Assembly (NCBI RefSeq): GCF_001007935.1
Contig: NZ_CP011451.1
Coordinates: 2,108,001-2,172,000 of the forward strand
DNA length: 64,000 bases
Source: Nitrosomonas communis
GTDB lineage: Bacteria > Pseudomonadota > Gammaproteobacteria > Burkholderiales > Nitrosomonadaceae
Reading direction: 5' to 3'
Positions 28,418 to 39,700 of the stretch are shown here, piece after piece. The translations under genes were made by a program, and so were the position numbers. The notes below the pieces were generated by a model. The model was not told the origin of the DNA. It did no database searches and saw only the letters and a list, made by a program, of their open reading frames with translations. Position 1 is the stretch's first letter. Every line of letters begins with the position of its first letter.

Positions 28418-29581
28418 TTACCTAAATGTATTAATGATCCACTCATCAAGTAAGACTGTATTCGATGGTTGGATTTGGTCTTTCAGCCAACGTTTGAAAA
28501 ACTTGTCATCTTGTATCAGTTGTAAATCCTGCTGCATGGCGTCTATATCTGCTTTGAGCAATGTTTCTTCTCTCCTTAGACTGCGTCGTAAACTAGTTGA
28601 ACTCGGAGTTTCATAAGAGCTGAGGCCGAATTCATGACGGGCAGCGTGGCGGCGGTGATACAATTCGCCCTCGAGTTCCTGGGCTTGCTCCTTGAGTAAC
28701 CGCGTGAGCGAGGTAATTTTTTCTTCTGCCATTTTGGCGATGGAGGCTGGGTCAGTAAGCTCAGTGCGCAACTGGATCTGCAGCAGTGCTATTAAATCAC
28801 GACGATCATAAGCAGCATTGGCTTCGCTCATCAAAGCCGTTTTGCGGGCACGTTCATCAGGGTCGTTTTCACGATCAGGGTGTAGAGCGCTGGCGAGCTG
28901 GCGGAATACCTTGCGTAAAGTGGTTTCTGCTTCCTCCTGCTCCGCCTCGGCCTTGAGCTGGGCGGCAGTAGGTTTTTTTTTGCGCGCGCGAGCCTGTCGG
29001 CGTGCCTTTTCTTCAGCTTCAGCCTCGCGTAACCGCGCCATGCCGGCGTTAAATACATCCTGCATGGTTTCTAGCGAGTCTTCGTCAGTCAGAGATTCGC
29101 CTAGCATGTCTTCCATCATCGTGCGTATTTCCTTAATGCTGGCCTGTTCTTTCTGCTCGAGGCTCTCCGTGCTGTGTTTATCATGCAGGACTTGCATTTC
29201 CTCATCACCCTGAGCCGCGAGCTGTTCAGAGAGGCCGCATAAAATCGTGGTGGCGATACGTTTTTGTGTGGGGGTTAAGCCCTTGCGCTGCAATCGTTCA
29301 TCCAGCCATAACACCATTTCCCGCGTGAGCAGCCGCTCACGCTCGCGCAGGGGGGCAATCGCCTGATGGTATAGCGGACGATGCGCATCGCTGATGGCTT
29401 GTAATTCAAGAAGCTGTTTTTTGAGTTTTTCGATACGCTCGAGTAAACGGTTGAAGCGTTGCTGACTGGGCGTTAACTGGGAATCTTGTGTCGTCAGTTT
29501 CAGTGCAGTCGCAGAATTGTTTACAGTTTGCTCAGAGGTGGCAGGCGTTTCATTGTTGAATAAATCGAATTGGTGAGACAT
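28418..29581 (-). CDS. J-domain-like coiled-coil protein
   Basis: About 387 residues, mostly charged helix with coiled-coil stretches (about 50-100 and 180-225). Near residue 235 a J-domain-like segment, TLRKVFRQLASALHPDRENDPDERARKTALMSEANAAYDRRD, includes the HPD tripeptide that stimulates DnaK. No Gly/Phe or zinc domain follows, so it is a class C type co-chaperone at most. I chose ATG 29579-29581 because AGGA lies 5 bases before it. Client and partner are unknown. Confidence 0.65.
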   Translation of the reverse strand: MSHQFDLFNNETPATSEQTVNNSATALKLTTQDSQLTPSQQRFNRLLERIEKLKKQLLELQAISDAHRPLYHQAIAPLRERERLLTREMVLWLDERLQRKGLTPTQKRIATTILCGLSEQLAAQGDEEMQVLHDKHSTESLEQKEQASIKEIRTMMEDMLGESLTDEDSLETMQDVFNAGMARLREAEAEEKARRQARARKKKPTAAQLKAEAEQEEAETTLRKVFRQLASALHPDRENDPDERARKTALMSEANAAYDRRDLIALLQIQLRTELTDPASIAKMAEEKITSLTRLLKEQAQELEGELYHRRHAARHEFGLSSYETPSSTSLRRSLRREETLLKADIDAMQQDLQLIQDDKFFKRWLKDQIQPSNTVLLDEWIINTFR

Positions 29582-29873
29582 AATCATCCTGTCTAGTCAG
29601 TTAGGTTGGAGAATGAAAGTATTTTTAGAGTCCAAATAATTTTACAAAGTGCCCGGGTAGTGGAGAAAAGATTATATCTCTCTAAAAGATAGGAAGTCAT
29701 AGAACTTTTTTCTTCAGCTGGGGTCGATAGATTCGAAGTTTTGATAAAAATGAAGTATTTTTAAACCGTCTATTGCAATATCGATGATGGAATCACCCGT
29801 CCTTCCGTTATATACTTATCAGGCTGTTCAAAATAATGCATTCAATTTCCAGCTAAGCTACTTGTAATATTCC

Positions 29874-31220
29874 GTGAGTAATAAACTATATATTAAGACT
29901 TTTGGTTGCCAGATGAACGAGTATGACTCGGATAAAATGGCGGATGTACTTCATGTTGCCAGGGGTATGGAGTTGACTGATAATCCCGATGCAGCCGATG
30001 TGATTTTGTTCAATACTTGCTCTGTGCGTGAGAAAGCGCAAGAAAAAGTTTTTCATGATCTCGGACGGGTGCGGCACCTGAAAAAAAATAAGCCGAATCT
30101 GTTAATTGGTGTGGGAGGCTGTGTCGCTAGTCAGGAAGGGGCAGAAATCGTTAAACGTGCTCCTTTTGTAGATCTCGTGTTTGGGCCACAAACATTGCAT
30201 CGTTTGCCGGAATTGATCAAGGAACGTGAAGCTACCGGTCGGCCACAAGTGGATATTTCTTTTCCTGAAATTGAAAAGTTTGATCATTTGCCGCCCGCTC
30301 GCACAGAAGGAGTGACGGCTTTTGTCTCCATCATGGAAGGCTGCAGCAAGTACTGCAGTTTTTGTGTGGTGCCGTATACGCGTGGTGAAGAAGTATCGCG
30401 TCCGCTCAACGATGTGCTGGTTGAAGTGGCCGGTCTGGTGGTACAGGGTATCAAGGAAATTACCTTACTTGGACAGAATGTCAACGCCTATCGTGGCGAA
30501 ATGGATGAGGGTGAAATCGCTGATTTTGCCCTGTTGCTTGAGTATATCCATGAGATTCCTGGCATAGAACGTATTCGCTATACCACCTCGCATCCTCGGG
30601 AATTTACTACTCGTCTGATTGAGGTTTATGCAAAATTGCCGAAAGTAGTCAGCCATTTGCACTTGCCCGTTCAATCGGGTGCAGACAGAGTTCTGGCAGC
30701 GATGAAACGTGGCTATACTGCGCTTGAATATAAGTCGATTATCCGCAAAATACGTGCAGTCCGTCCAGATATTTCCATTAGTTCCGATTTTATTATTGGA
30801 TTTCCGAGTGAAACCGATGCCGATTTTGAAGCGACCATGAAGCTGGTTGAAGACGTAAATTTTGATGAATCATTCAGTTTTATTTATAGCCCACGGCCAG
30901 GTACCCCTGCTGCTGATTTGCCTGATGATACCTTCCATGAAACCAAGCTGGCGCGGCTCTATCGTCTCCAGGAAAAAATTGCTCAGCAGGCACAAGCTAT
31001 TAGTCAGGGAATGGTAGGAACAAGTCAACGTATACTGGTAGAAGGACCTTCCAAAAAGAACCCTGATGAATTGTGTGGTCGAACGGATAATAATCGGGTA
31101 GTTAATTTTGCTGGGACACCTGATCTGGTGGGTCATTTTATCAATATCAGGGTTACAGCTGCCTTGTCGCATTCATTACGTGGAGAAATTATCCATGAGT
31201 CGCGATCGATTGGCCTATAA
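29874..31220 (+). CDS. miaB: tRNA-2-methylthio-N6-dimethylallyladenosine synthase MiaB
   Basis: Radical-SAM methylthiotransferase that converts i6A37 to ms2i6A37 in tRNAs reading UNN codons. The 448 residues have an N-terminal UPF0004 domain with its cluster cysteines ([31 protein letters not shown]), the radical-SAM motif CSKYCSFC near 155 and a C-terminal TRAM domain. It starts at GTG 29874. It leads the conserved miaB-phoH-ybeY-corC block. Confidence 0.96.
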   Translation: MSNKLYIKTFGCQMNEYDSDKMADVLHVARGMELTDNPDAADVILFNTCSVREKAQEKVFHDLGRVRHLKKNKPNLLIGVGGCVASQEGAEIVKRAPFVDLVFGPQTLHRLPELIKEREATGRPQVDISFPEIEKFDHLPPARTEGVTAFVSIMEGCSKYCSFCVVPYTRGEEVSRPLNDVLVEVAGLVVQGIKEITLLGQNVNAYRGEMDEGEIADFALLLEYIHEIPGIERIRYTTSHPREFTTRLIEVYAKLPKVVSHLHLPVQSGADRVLAAMKRGYTALEYKSIIRKIRAVRPDISISSDFIIGFPSETDADFEATMKLVEDVNFDESFSFIYSPRPGTPAADLPDDTFHETKLARLYRLQEKIAQQAQAISQGMVGTSQRILVEGPSKKNPDELCGRTDNNRVVNFAGTPDLVGHFINIRVTAALSHSLRGEIIHESRSIGL

Positions 31221-31293
31221 ATGCTCTATTATTACTTGCAATCTATCGTAACCCCTGCGAGAATCAATACGTCGCATTTATTTAACAAAAGTC

Positions 31294-32280
31294 TTGAAAC
31301 CTAAACCTGTCGAGATTACTTTTTCTCCGGTTGATAACCGGCGTCTAGCCAATCTCTGTGGCGCGCTAGATGAAAACCTTAAACAAATTGAAAATGCGCT
31401 GGATGTCGTAATCGCACGGCGCGGTGAACATTTTAGTCTGCGCGGCCAAGCAAATCAGACGCAGCTGGCTGCCCAAACCCTGAAGAATTTATACAACCAG
31501 TCACACCATCATCTTAGCGTAGAGCAAGTGCAACTCGGTTTGATCGAGATAACTAACGCGTCCCATGCTTCGCAGTCGGCTGGGGATGAACTGGCGGATG
31601 CTGATGCTGAGTTAGCGGTACCCAAACTGATCACGCGGCGCAGCAATTTACATGGTCGCACACCACGGCAGGTGCAATACCTGCAGCAAATCCAGGATCA
31701 TGATATTACCTTTGGTATTGGCCCGGCAGGTACCGGTAAAACCTATCTGGCGGTTGCCAGCGCGGTCGACGCATTGGAACGCGAAACGGTTGCACGCATT
31801 ATCCTGGTGCGGCCCGCAGTCGAAGCGGGGGAACGCTTGGGGTTTTTGCCAGGGGATATGGTGCAGAAAGTTGACCCCTATTTACGCCCGCTTTATGATG
31901 CGCTATATGATCTCATGGGATTTGATAAAACCGGCAAGCAGTTTGAACGCAGTACCATTGAGATTGCCCCGCTAGCATTCATGCGTGGACGTACCTTAAA
32001 TCAATCGTTCATTATTCTGGATGAAGCCCAGAATACGACGCCAGAACAGATGAAAATGTTCCTGACACGAATAGGTTTTGGTTCCAAAGCCGTCATTACA
32101 GGCGATATTACCCAAATTGATCTACCCAAGAATCAGAAGAGTGGTTTGATCGATGCAGAGCATGCCTTGGGAAAGATACGGGGGATAGCCTTTACCCATT
32201 TCAAAACTGAAGACGTCGTACGCCATCCGCTGGTGCAGCGTATTGTCGACGCTTACGAGAAACATGAAAAACGTCAGTAA
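31294..32280 (+). CDS. ybeZ: PhoH-like ATPase (YbeZ)
   Basis: P-loop ATPase of 328 residues with Walker A GPAGTGKTYLAVA near 143 and Walker B FIILDEAQNTTPEQMKMFLTR near 232. It is genetically linked to YbeY and rRNA/RNA metabolism. It starts at TTG 31294, 73 bases after miaB. Its 3' end overlaps ybeY by 17 bases. Confidence 0.93.
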   Translation: MKPKPVEITFSPVDNRRLANLCGALDENLKQIENALDVVIARRGEHFSLRGQANQTQLAAQTLKNLYNQSHHHLSVEQVQLGLIEITNASHASQSAGDELADADAELAVPKLITRRSNLHGRTPRQVQYLQQIQDHDITFGIGPAGTGKTYLAVASAVDALERETVARIILVRPAVEAGERLGFLPGDMVQKVDPYLRPLYDALYDLMGFDKTGKQFERSTIEIAPLAFMRGRTLNQSFIILDEAQNTTPEQMKMFLTRIGFGSKAVITGDITQIDLPKNQKSGLIDAEHALGKIRGIAFTHFKTEDVVRHPLVQRIVDAYEKHEKRQ

Positions 32281-32746
32281 GGTTCCCGAACCTTCCTCTG
32301 CCACAAATCATAAAAAGTTTAAATTAGTGCTGCAATATGCTGCTGAATTTCCCGGAACACCCAGACGGTTGCAGTTTCGTAAATGGGTGAATGCGGCATT
32401 GATGCAGAGTGCGGAGATCGTCTTGCGCATTGTTAACGAAGAAGAAGGCAGAGAGCTCAACCGCCATTTTCGTGGTAAAGACAAAGCCACCAATGTCCTG
32501 ACGTTTGTCTACGATGAACTGCAATCCTTATCAGGCGATATCGTGCTCTGTGCGCCGGTCATCATCAATGAAGCACAACAACAAAAAAAAATTTTGGCTG
32601 CACATTATGCTCATCTGACCGTACATGGGGTATTGCACTTGCAGGGTTATGATCACGAGCATGAAGCAGATGCGGCGATCATGGAGCAACTTGAAACAGA
32701 AATTGTCACCCAATTAGGTTATGCCGATCCTTATTATGAACAATAA
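32264..32746 (+). CDS. ybeY: Endoribonuclease YbeY
   Basis: Single-strand-specific zinc endoribonuclease for 16S rRNA 3'-end maturation and 70S quality control. It has the metal triad H-x3-H-x5-H in HGVLHLQGYDH near residue 122, and the preceding FRGKDKATNVLTFVY motif. I chose ATG 32264 within the phoH end; the exact start is uncertain because the first ~15 residues are not conserved. Confidence 0.93.
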   Translation: MKNVSKVPEPSSATNHKKFKLVLQYAAEFPGTPRRLQFRKWVNAALMQSAEIVLRIVNEEEGRELNRHFRGKDKATNVLTFVYDELQSLSGDIVLCAPVIINEAQQQKKILAAHYAHLTVHGVLHLQGYDHEHEADAAIMEQLETEIVTQLGYADPYYEQ

Positions 32747-32802
32747 GGTGCGATAGCTTTCGTTCACAGTCCAGTTTTTTTAAGCACTACACTATTTAAA
32801 CA

Positions 32803-33651
32803 ATGATGAAATTGATCATGAATAATTCCTCCCATAAAGTCAGTTGGTTTGAACATCTTGGTTCACTCCTTTTCCGCCAACCCGAAGATCGTGAGCAGCT
32901 GGTGGCTTTGCTGCACTCTGCGTATGAACGTAATTTGCTCGATTCCGATGCGCTGGCCATGATTGAAGGGGTGTTGCATGTATCCGAAATGCAGGTGCGT
33001 GATATTATGGTGCCGCGTTCACAAATGGATACTATTGATATCAGTGAAAAACCGGATGAATTCATTCCGTATGTTATTGAAAAGGGACATTCGCGTTTTC
33101 CTGTTACGGATGGCAATAAAGATCATGTGATTGGCATTTTGTTGGCAAAAGATTTGCTGCGCTATTACGCAGGAGAAGAAGCGTTTGATGTACGTGATAT
33201 GCTCCGTCCAGCCGTGTTTATTCCTGAGTCCAAGCGTCTTAATATCTTACTCAAGGACTTCCGCCGTAGTCGCAATCATATCGCCATCGTGGTAGATGAA
33301 TATGGCGGTGTAGCTGGTTTGGTCACCATCGAGGACGTACTGGAGCAGATTGTGGGGGAAATTGAAGATGAGTATGACTTTGATGAAGAGGAAGCGAACA
33401 TCGTAGCGGATGCCAGCGGTTATTATCGCGTTAAAGCGATCACGGAAGTCGCCAGTTTTAATGAGGTACTAGCAGCCGCCTTCAGTGACGAGGATTTTGA
33501 TACGATTGGCGGGCTCGTTACCAGCAAATTTGGCCGGCTACCCAAGAATGGCGAATCCATTGTGATCGATAATTTCAGATTTACCGTGTTACGAGCCGAC
33601 AGCCGCCGCTTGCATCTCCTAAAAGTAGAAAAAGTGGAGCCAAGCGCTTAA
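32803..33651 (+). CDS. corC: CorC-type CBS-pair protein (Mg/Co resistance)
   Basis: A cytoplasmic protein of 282 residues. Two CBS domains (about 68-190; MVPRSQMDTIDI and HIAIVVDEYGGVAGLVTIEDVLEQIVGEIEDEYD) are followed by a C-terminal transporter-associated domain. It lacks the N-terminal membrane domain of CorB-like proteins, so it is the short CorC form. Position after ybeY is conserved; apolipoprotein N-acyltransferase (lnt), often next, is absent here. Confidence 0.92.
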   Translation: MMKLIMNNSSHKVSWFEHLGSLLFRQPEDREQLVALLHSAYERNLLDSDALAMIEGVLHVSEMQVRDIMVPRSQMDTIDISEKPDEFIPYVIEKGHSRFPVTDGNKDHVIGILLAKDLLRYYAGEEAFDVRDMLRPAVFIPESKRLNILLKDFRRSRNHIAIVVDEYGGVAGLVTIEDVLEQIVGEIEDEYDFDEEEANIVADASGYYRVKAITEVASFNEVLAAAFSDEDFDTIGGLVTSKFGRLPKNGESIVIDNFRFTVLRADSRRLHLLKVEKVEPSA

Positions 33652-33761
33652 AATTTTTCCATCTGTATTTTTAATATCGCGTACTACCCACTCATTCGCT
33701 TAGCGCAAAATACTTATCCGGGCTAACGTTTCAGAATGCCAGATGTTAAAATAACTGGCAA

Positions 33762-35501
33762 ATGCCCAACATCACTACCCGCAATTTTTCTCAACACGCT
33801 TTTAACACGCTTAATCAATATGGTTTGCCTGCCGTATTGGCACGCATATACGCCGCGCGTGGCATTCAACAGCCTCAGCAGCTTGAGACAGAATTATCCC
33901 AGCTACTTTCATTTGAGCAGTTAACCCATGTTTCTCATATAGCGGTACTGCTGGCTGATGCCATTGCCGAGCGCAAACGTTTATTGATTGTGGCGGATTA
34001 TGACTCGGATGGCGCGACTGCCTGTGCAGTGGCCATGCGCGCACTCAGAAAATTTGGTGCCATCGTCGATTATCTCGTTCCCAATCGTTTTGAATATGGC
34101 TATGGCTTGACGCCGGAAATCGTGCACCTTGCGGCTACCTCTTCTGCTGGACAGCCGGATATTCTCATAACCGTCGATAATGGGATTGCGAGTGTGGAAG
34201 GGGTGCGGGCGGCTAATCAGCTGGGGATACAAGTACTTATTACCGATCACCATCTACCGGGAGATCAATTACCCGCTGCGGCAGTGATCGTCAATCCCAA
34301 TCAGCCTGGCTGCAATTTTCCCAGCAAGCATCTGGCTGGCGTAGGCGTCATTTTCTACGTGATGCTTGCGTTACGCGCGGAGTTGCGCAAGCGCAGTGCG
34401 TTCGCTGCTGGTAAAGAGCCCAATCTGGCGAGTTTGCTTGATCTGGTTGCGTTGGGGACAGTTGCGGATGTCGTCAGACTCGATAGCAATAACCGCATTC
34501 TGGTTCAGCAAGGTTTGCAGCGTATTCGCAAGGGACGGGCATGTGCCGGCATTAATGCCTTACTGCAGGTTGTAAAACGTGATTTCCGACAAGTCTCCAC
34601 CTATGATCTGGGTTTCATCATTGGGCCAAGATTGAATGCAGCCGGCCGACTCGATGATATGACCCTGGGGATTGAGTGCCTGATCACAGATGATGAATCC
34701 AGAGCGAGTCAGCTTGCTGCGCAACTGGATGAGTTGAACCGTCAGCGGCGTGAAATCGAAGCAGATATGCAAAATGATGCGTTGAGCAAGCTGGCAACTG
34801 TCATTGAAACTCAGGAATGCGCAACCGGATCTGGTTATAGCTTATGTTTGTATGATCCAAGCTGGCATCAAGGTGTGATTGGTTTACTCGCCTCGCGTAT
34901 CAAGGAAAAATTTCATCGTCCGGTGATTACTTTTGCGCCGGGCAATGAAGGTGAAATTAAAGGCTCAGGACGTTCCATTCCAAGTTTTCATTTGCGTGAT
35001 GCATTGGATCTTGTTTCTAAAAGGTATCCAGGATTAATTTTGAAATTTGGTGGGCATGCTGCAGCAGCTGGCTTGACTGTGCATGAGCAAAATTTTGAGC
35101 GTTTTCGGGATGCGTTTGAGCAAATTGCGCAAGCACTGCTGACGCCTGCAGATTTAGTCCATATCATAGAGACCGATGGCGAACTGGATGAGGCTGAATT
35201 AAATCTGGATCTGGCGTACTGGTTGGCTGGCTGTGTCTGGGGACAAGGTTTTCCTGAGCCGAACTTTAATGCCTGTTTCTACGTGGAAAGCCAACGTGTA
35301 GTAGGTGAGAAACATTTAAAATTAAAATTGAAGAAATTTGATTCGCACCGCAGTTATGATGCCATCTTATTTTTTCAGGTGGAGTTGCTGCCGCCCATGA
35401 TTAATGCAGTCTTTCGTGTACAAGCTAATGAATACAATGGTAATACGACCCTGCAATTGCTGCTTGAACACTGGTTTCCGATTGATTCAATGACGCTATG
35501 A
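33762..35501 (+). CDS. recJ: Single-stranded-DNA-specific exonuclease RecJ
   Basis: 5'-3' ssDNA exonuclease for recombination and mismatch repair. The 579 residues contain DHH-phosphoesterase motifs I-IV (ADYDSDGATA near 86, ITVDNGIAS, ITDHHLPGDQLP near 162, and a GTVADVVRL motif), DHHA1 GGHAAAAGLT near 427 and an OB-fold C-terminus. Motifs are intact. Its stop overlaps the next start by 4 bases. Confidence 0.95.
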   Translation: MPNITTRNFSQHAFNTLNQYGLPAVLARIYAARGIQQPQQLETELSQLLSFEQLTHVSHIAVLLADAIAERKRLLIVADYDSDGATACAVAMRALRKFGAIVDYLVPNRFEYGYGLTPEIVHLAATSSAGQPDILITVDNGIASVEGVRAANQLGIQVLITDHHLPGDQLPAAAVIVNPNQPGCNFPSKHLAGVGVIFYVMLALRAELRKRSAFAAGKEPNLASLLDLVALGTVADVVRLDSNNRILVQQGLQRIRKGRACAGINALLQVVKRDFRQVSTYDLGFIIGPRLNAAGRLDDMTLGIECLITDDESRASQLAAQLDELNRQRREIEADMQNDALSKLATVIETQECATGSGYSLCLYDPSWHQGVIGLLASRIKEKFHRPVITFAPGNEGEIKGSGRSIPSFHLRDALDLVSKRYPGLILKFGGHAAAAGLTVHEQNFERFRDAFEQIAQALLTPADLVHIIETDGELDEAELNLDLAYWLAGCVWGQGFPEPNFNACFYVESQRVVGEKHLKLKLKKFDSHRSYDAILFFQVELLPPMINAVFRVQANEYNGNTTLQLLLEHWFPIDSMTL

Positions 35502-36766
35502 ATAATACCTTCCAACCGGGAGTAGAGCTTGAGCATTTGGCTCCCTTTGCTACCAGTCTTGCCATTGGTCTTTTAATCGGCCTCGAACGTGAGCGTAGCC
35601 CCACAGCGAGAGCGGGGTTAAGAACATTTGCCCTGGTCTCACTGTTTGGTACGCTTAGCGCCATGTTGTCGCAAAAAACAAATTCACCCTGGTTGCTATT
35701 TGGCGGACTGTTGCTAGTGGGAACCATGATGATTACTGCTTATATTCGTCATCGAAATGAATTGCCTGATCCTGGCACGACGACTGTTGCGGCTATCCTT
35801 ATCTGTTATGGTCTGGGCGCCACAGTCTGGTATGGCGAATCCACGCTGGCGGGGATGCTCGCTATTGTTACGACTATGTTGCTTTATTTTAAAACAGAAC
35901 TGCATGGCATCACACAAAAACTTGACCGGCGCGATCTGATTTCGATGCTGCAGTTTGCCGTACTCACTTTTATCGTGTTACCGGTCTTACCTAATCAGGA
36001 TTATGGCCCCTATGATGCGCTTAACCCTTATCAGATCTGGCTGATGATCGTATTGATATCGGGTATCAGCCTCTCCGGCTATATCGCATTGCGCTTTATT
36101 GGTCAGCGCTATGGCGCTGTCCTGTTAGGAATACTGGGTGGGGTCGTATCCAGTACTGCTACTACCATGGTATTTACGCGTCGTAGCGAAGATAATCCGA
36201 TGCTGACCAAATTAGCGGTGGTGGTGATTCTAGTGGCTAATTTAATGGTTTTGGTAAGACTTACCGTCATCAGTGCGGTCGTGGCGCCGGTGATATTACC
36301 CAACATATTGCCGATCCTGGGTATGGGCCTTTTTTTTGGCCTGATCGCCACTACTTTCTGGTGGCGTGATTTAACCCAGCAAGAGGAACTTTCTATACCT
36401 GAAACTAAGAACCCTGTTGAGCTTACGATTGCAATCGGCTTTGGGGCACTCTATGCGATCGTGTTGCTGTTAAGTGCCTGGTTATCGGACATTGCGGGTA
36501 GCAGCGGACTTTATATGGTGGCGATTATTTCCGGTTTGACGGATGTGGATGCCATTACGCTCAGCAGTCTGCGTTTGCTCGATCTAGGTCAGCTGCAGGT
36601 GACAGAAGCAGTCACTGCCATTACACTGGCCGTCATTTCAAATATTATCTTCAAGCTAGGATTGATACTAGCTATCGGTAGTTCGCTGCTAGCCAAGCGC
36701 AGTGCTTTAGGCATGATCATCACTGCAATCGGCTTGGGAAGCGCGCTGATATTGTTTGGAAAATGA
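35498..36766 (+). CDS. MgtC/DUF4010 family membrane protein
   Basis: A 422-residue polytopic membrane protein with about 12 hydrophobic segments. The N-terminus (ATSLAIGLLIGLERERSPTARAGLRTFALVSLFGTLSAML) matches the MgtC/SapB domain; the C-terminal half (GLTDVDAITLSSLRLLDLGQL) matches DUF4010. Transport substrate unknown. Translationally coupled to recJ (ATGA overlap) and 11 bases before mfd. Confidence 0.85.
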   Translation: MNNTFQPGVELEHLAPFATSLAIGLLIGLERERSPTARAGLRTFALVSLFGTLSAMLSQKTNSPWLLFGGLLLVGTMMITAYIRHRNELPDPGTTTVAAILICYGLGATVWYGESTLAGMLAIVTTMLLYFKTELHGITQKLDRRDLISMLQFAVLTFIVLPVLPNQDYGPYDALNPYQIWLMIVLISGISLSGYIALRFIGQRYGAVLLGILGGVVSSTATTMVFTRRSEDNPMLTKLAVVVILVANLMVLVRLTVISAVVAPVILPNILPILGMGLFFGLIATTFWWRDLTQQEELSIPETKNPVELTIAIGFGALYAIVLLLSAWLSDIAGSSGLYMVAIISGLTDVDAITLSSLRLLDLGQLQVTEAVTAITLAVISNIIFKLGLILAIGSSLLAKRSALGMIITAIGLGSALILFGK

Positions 36767-36777
36767 AGTTGTAGACC

Positions 36778-39700
36778 ATGTCATTTAAACTTAATTTACC
36801 CGCGCCAGGGATGCTGTCGCGTTATTTCGGATTTGACGGTTCGAGCGATACCTTGGCTCTTGCCGAACTGACACGTTCCGGGCAGCAATGGGCTAAGCCG
36901 CTGACCATCATTACTGCCAGTGCATTGGATGCACAGAGATTGCTCGAAGAGTTACCTTTTTTTGCACCTGAATTAAATGCGCATCTGCTGCCAGATTGGG
37001 AAACATTGCCTTACGATACTTTCTCGCCACACTTTGATCTGATATCTGAGCGACTGGCGACCCTTTATCAGGTCATGAACGGGTTCTGCGATGTATTGGT
37101 CGTGCCTGTGACAACCGCTTTGTATCGCATGCTACCTAAGGAATTTTTGGCAGCCCATACTTTTTTTATCAAGCAGGGCAGTGTACTTGATTTAGCTGCC
37201 TTCCGCAGTCAGATGACTTTGGCTGGCTATACGCATGTGACACAGGTATTGTCACCGGGTGAATATAGCATACGCGGGGGATTGATCGATTTATTCCCGA
37301 TGGGCAATCCGCTGCCTTACCGTATGGACTTGCTTGATAACGAAATCGAGACCATCAGGACATTCGATGTCGATACCCAACGCAGCATTTATCCGGTCAA
37401 AGAGATCAGATTGCTGCCTGCGCGTGAGTTTCCCTTGGATGAAGCGGGGCGCACGCGCTTTCGTATCAATTTTCGCGAAAAATTTGAAGGCGACCCTTCT
37501 CGCAGCCGGATGTATAAAGAAATCAGCAAAGGGAACACGCCCGCAGGAATTGAGTATTATCTTCCGCTTTTTTTTGAGCAAACGGCTACCTTGTTCGATT
37601 ATTTGCCTCAGAACAGCTTGTTATGCCTGCATCAGGATATTTATCCAGTGGTCGAAAATTTTTGGCGTGATACTCAGTCGCGTTACCAATTATTACGAGG
37701 GGATACCGATCGCCCCCTCTTGCCACCAACTGAACTGTTTCTGACCACGGATGGCTTTTTTGGCAAACTGAAACCTTATACGCGTATTCAAATTCAGGCT
37801 GATAAAGACCTGGCCGCCGAATCATTTACGCAACCTTTGCCGGCCGTGCGGGTGGATCGTCATGCAGCTAATCCACTTGAAAAATTGACTGCATTTGTTG
37901 ACGATTATACGCTATCGGGCGGACGTGTCTTGCTACTGGCTGAGAGTATGGGGCGGCGTGAATTGATAGCTGAATATCTGCATGAATATGGTCTGTGCCC
38001 GACACTTTGTAAAAATTATGCAGAATTTCAGTCGAGCAATGAGCCTTTCATGCTGAGCGTTGCGCCGGTCCATACCGGCTATATCCTGAATGCTGATCGC
38101 TATGCGTTGATTACCGAGAGTGAGCTTTACGCAACGCATGTGCATGGGCGGCGTGAGCGTGAAACGCGCAAGGCTACCTCGACTGACGTTATGTTGCGCG
38201 ATTTATCTGAAATCAAGCCTGGCGATCCAGTCGTACATGAACAACATGGCATTGGCCGTTATCTCGGGCTGGTCAATATGGATCTAGGCGAAGGGGAAGC
38301 CGGTCAAACCAGTGAGTTCCTCGCACTGGAATATGCCGGCGGCGACAAGCTGTATGTGCCTGTTTCTCAACTGCATGTGATTGGACGTTACAGCGGGGTC
38401 TCGCCTGAATCAGCCCCTCTGCATAAACTTGGCAGTGGACAGTGGGAAAAAGCCAAACGCAAGGCCATGCAGCAGGTGCGTGATACAGCAGCTGAGCTGC
38501 TGAATCTGTATGCGCAGCGTGCAGCGCGTCAAGGTCATGTTTTCAAATTTAAACAGCATGATTATGAAGCGTTTGCAGAAGGATTCGGCTTCGAAGAAAC
38601 CGCTGATCAAGCGGCTGCTATTGAAGCGGTTATCAGCGATTTGACCTCGGGCAAACCGATGGATCGACTGATTTGTGGCGATGTCGGCTTTGGTAAAACA
38701 GAAGTTGCTCTGCGCGCGGCCTTTATTGCAGTGGCAGATGGTCAACAGGTGGCCGTACTGGTGCCTACCACTTTGCTCGCGGAGCAGCATTTTCAGAATT
38801 TCTCGGATCGCTTTGGCTTAATTGCTGAACAATGGCCCGTGAAAATCGCCGAGCTATCACGCTTTCGTTCAGCCAAAGAGCAAGGGCAAGCTTTGGAAGG
38901 CCTCGCCAGCGGGCAAATAGACATCATCATCGGCACACACAAGCTGATCCAGGAGAAGGTTAAATTCAAGAATCTCGGCTTGGTGATCATTGATGAAGAA
39001 CACCGCTTTGGTGTTCGTCAAAAAGAGCAGCTAAAAAGAATGCGTACCGAAGTGGACGTGCTGACTCTGACGGCTACACCCATTCCCCGTACACTCGCCA
39101 TGTCACTGGAAGGGCTGCGCGATTTTTCTATTATTGCTACTGCCCCGCAAAGACGGCTGGCCATCAAAACCTTCGTCCATCCTTTTTCGGAAGGGATTAT
39201 CCGCGAAGCTTGTCTGCGGGAGCTGAAACGTGGTGGCCAAATTTATTTTCTTTATAATGAAGTGAGCACTATTCAACACATGTATGACAAGCTTACGCAA
39301 CTTCTGCCGGAAGCGCGTATTCACATCGCCCACGGGCAGATGCGTGAAAGTGAGCTGGAGCATGTCATGCGCGATTTCTACCAGCAACGTTTCAATCTGC
39401 TGCTATGCACGACTATTATTGAGACGGGTATAGATATTCCCACTGCCAACACCATCCTCATCCATCGTGCAGATAAATTTGGTCTGGCGCAATTACATCA
39501 GTTGCGCGGTAGGGTAGGGCGTTCTCACCATCAAGCCTATGCCTATCTGCTGACGCCGGGTGATGAAGCACTCAGTGCGCAGGCCAAAAAAAGACTGGAG
39601 GCGATTCAATCAATGGAAGAGCTCGGATCAGGCTTTTATTTGGCCATGCATGATCTGGAAATCCGCGGTGCCGGTGCTGTGCTGAGCGAATCACAAAGTG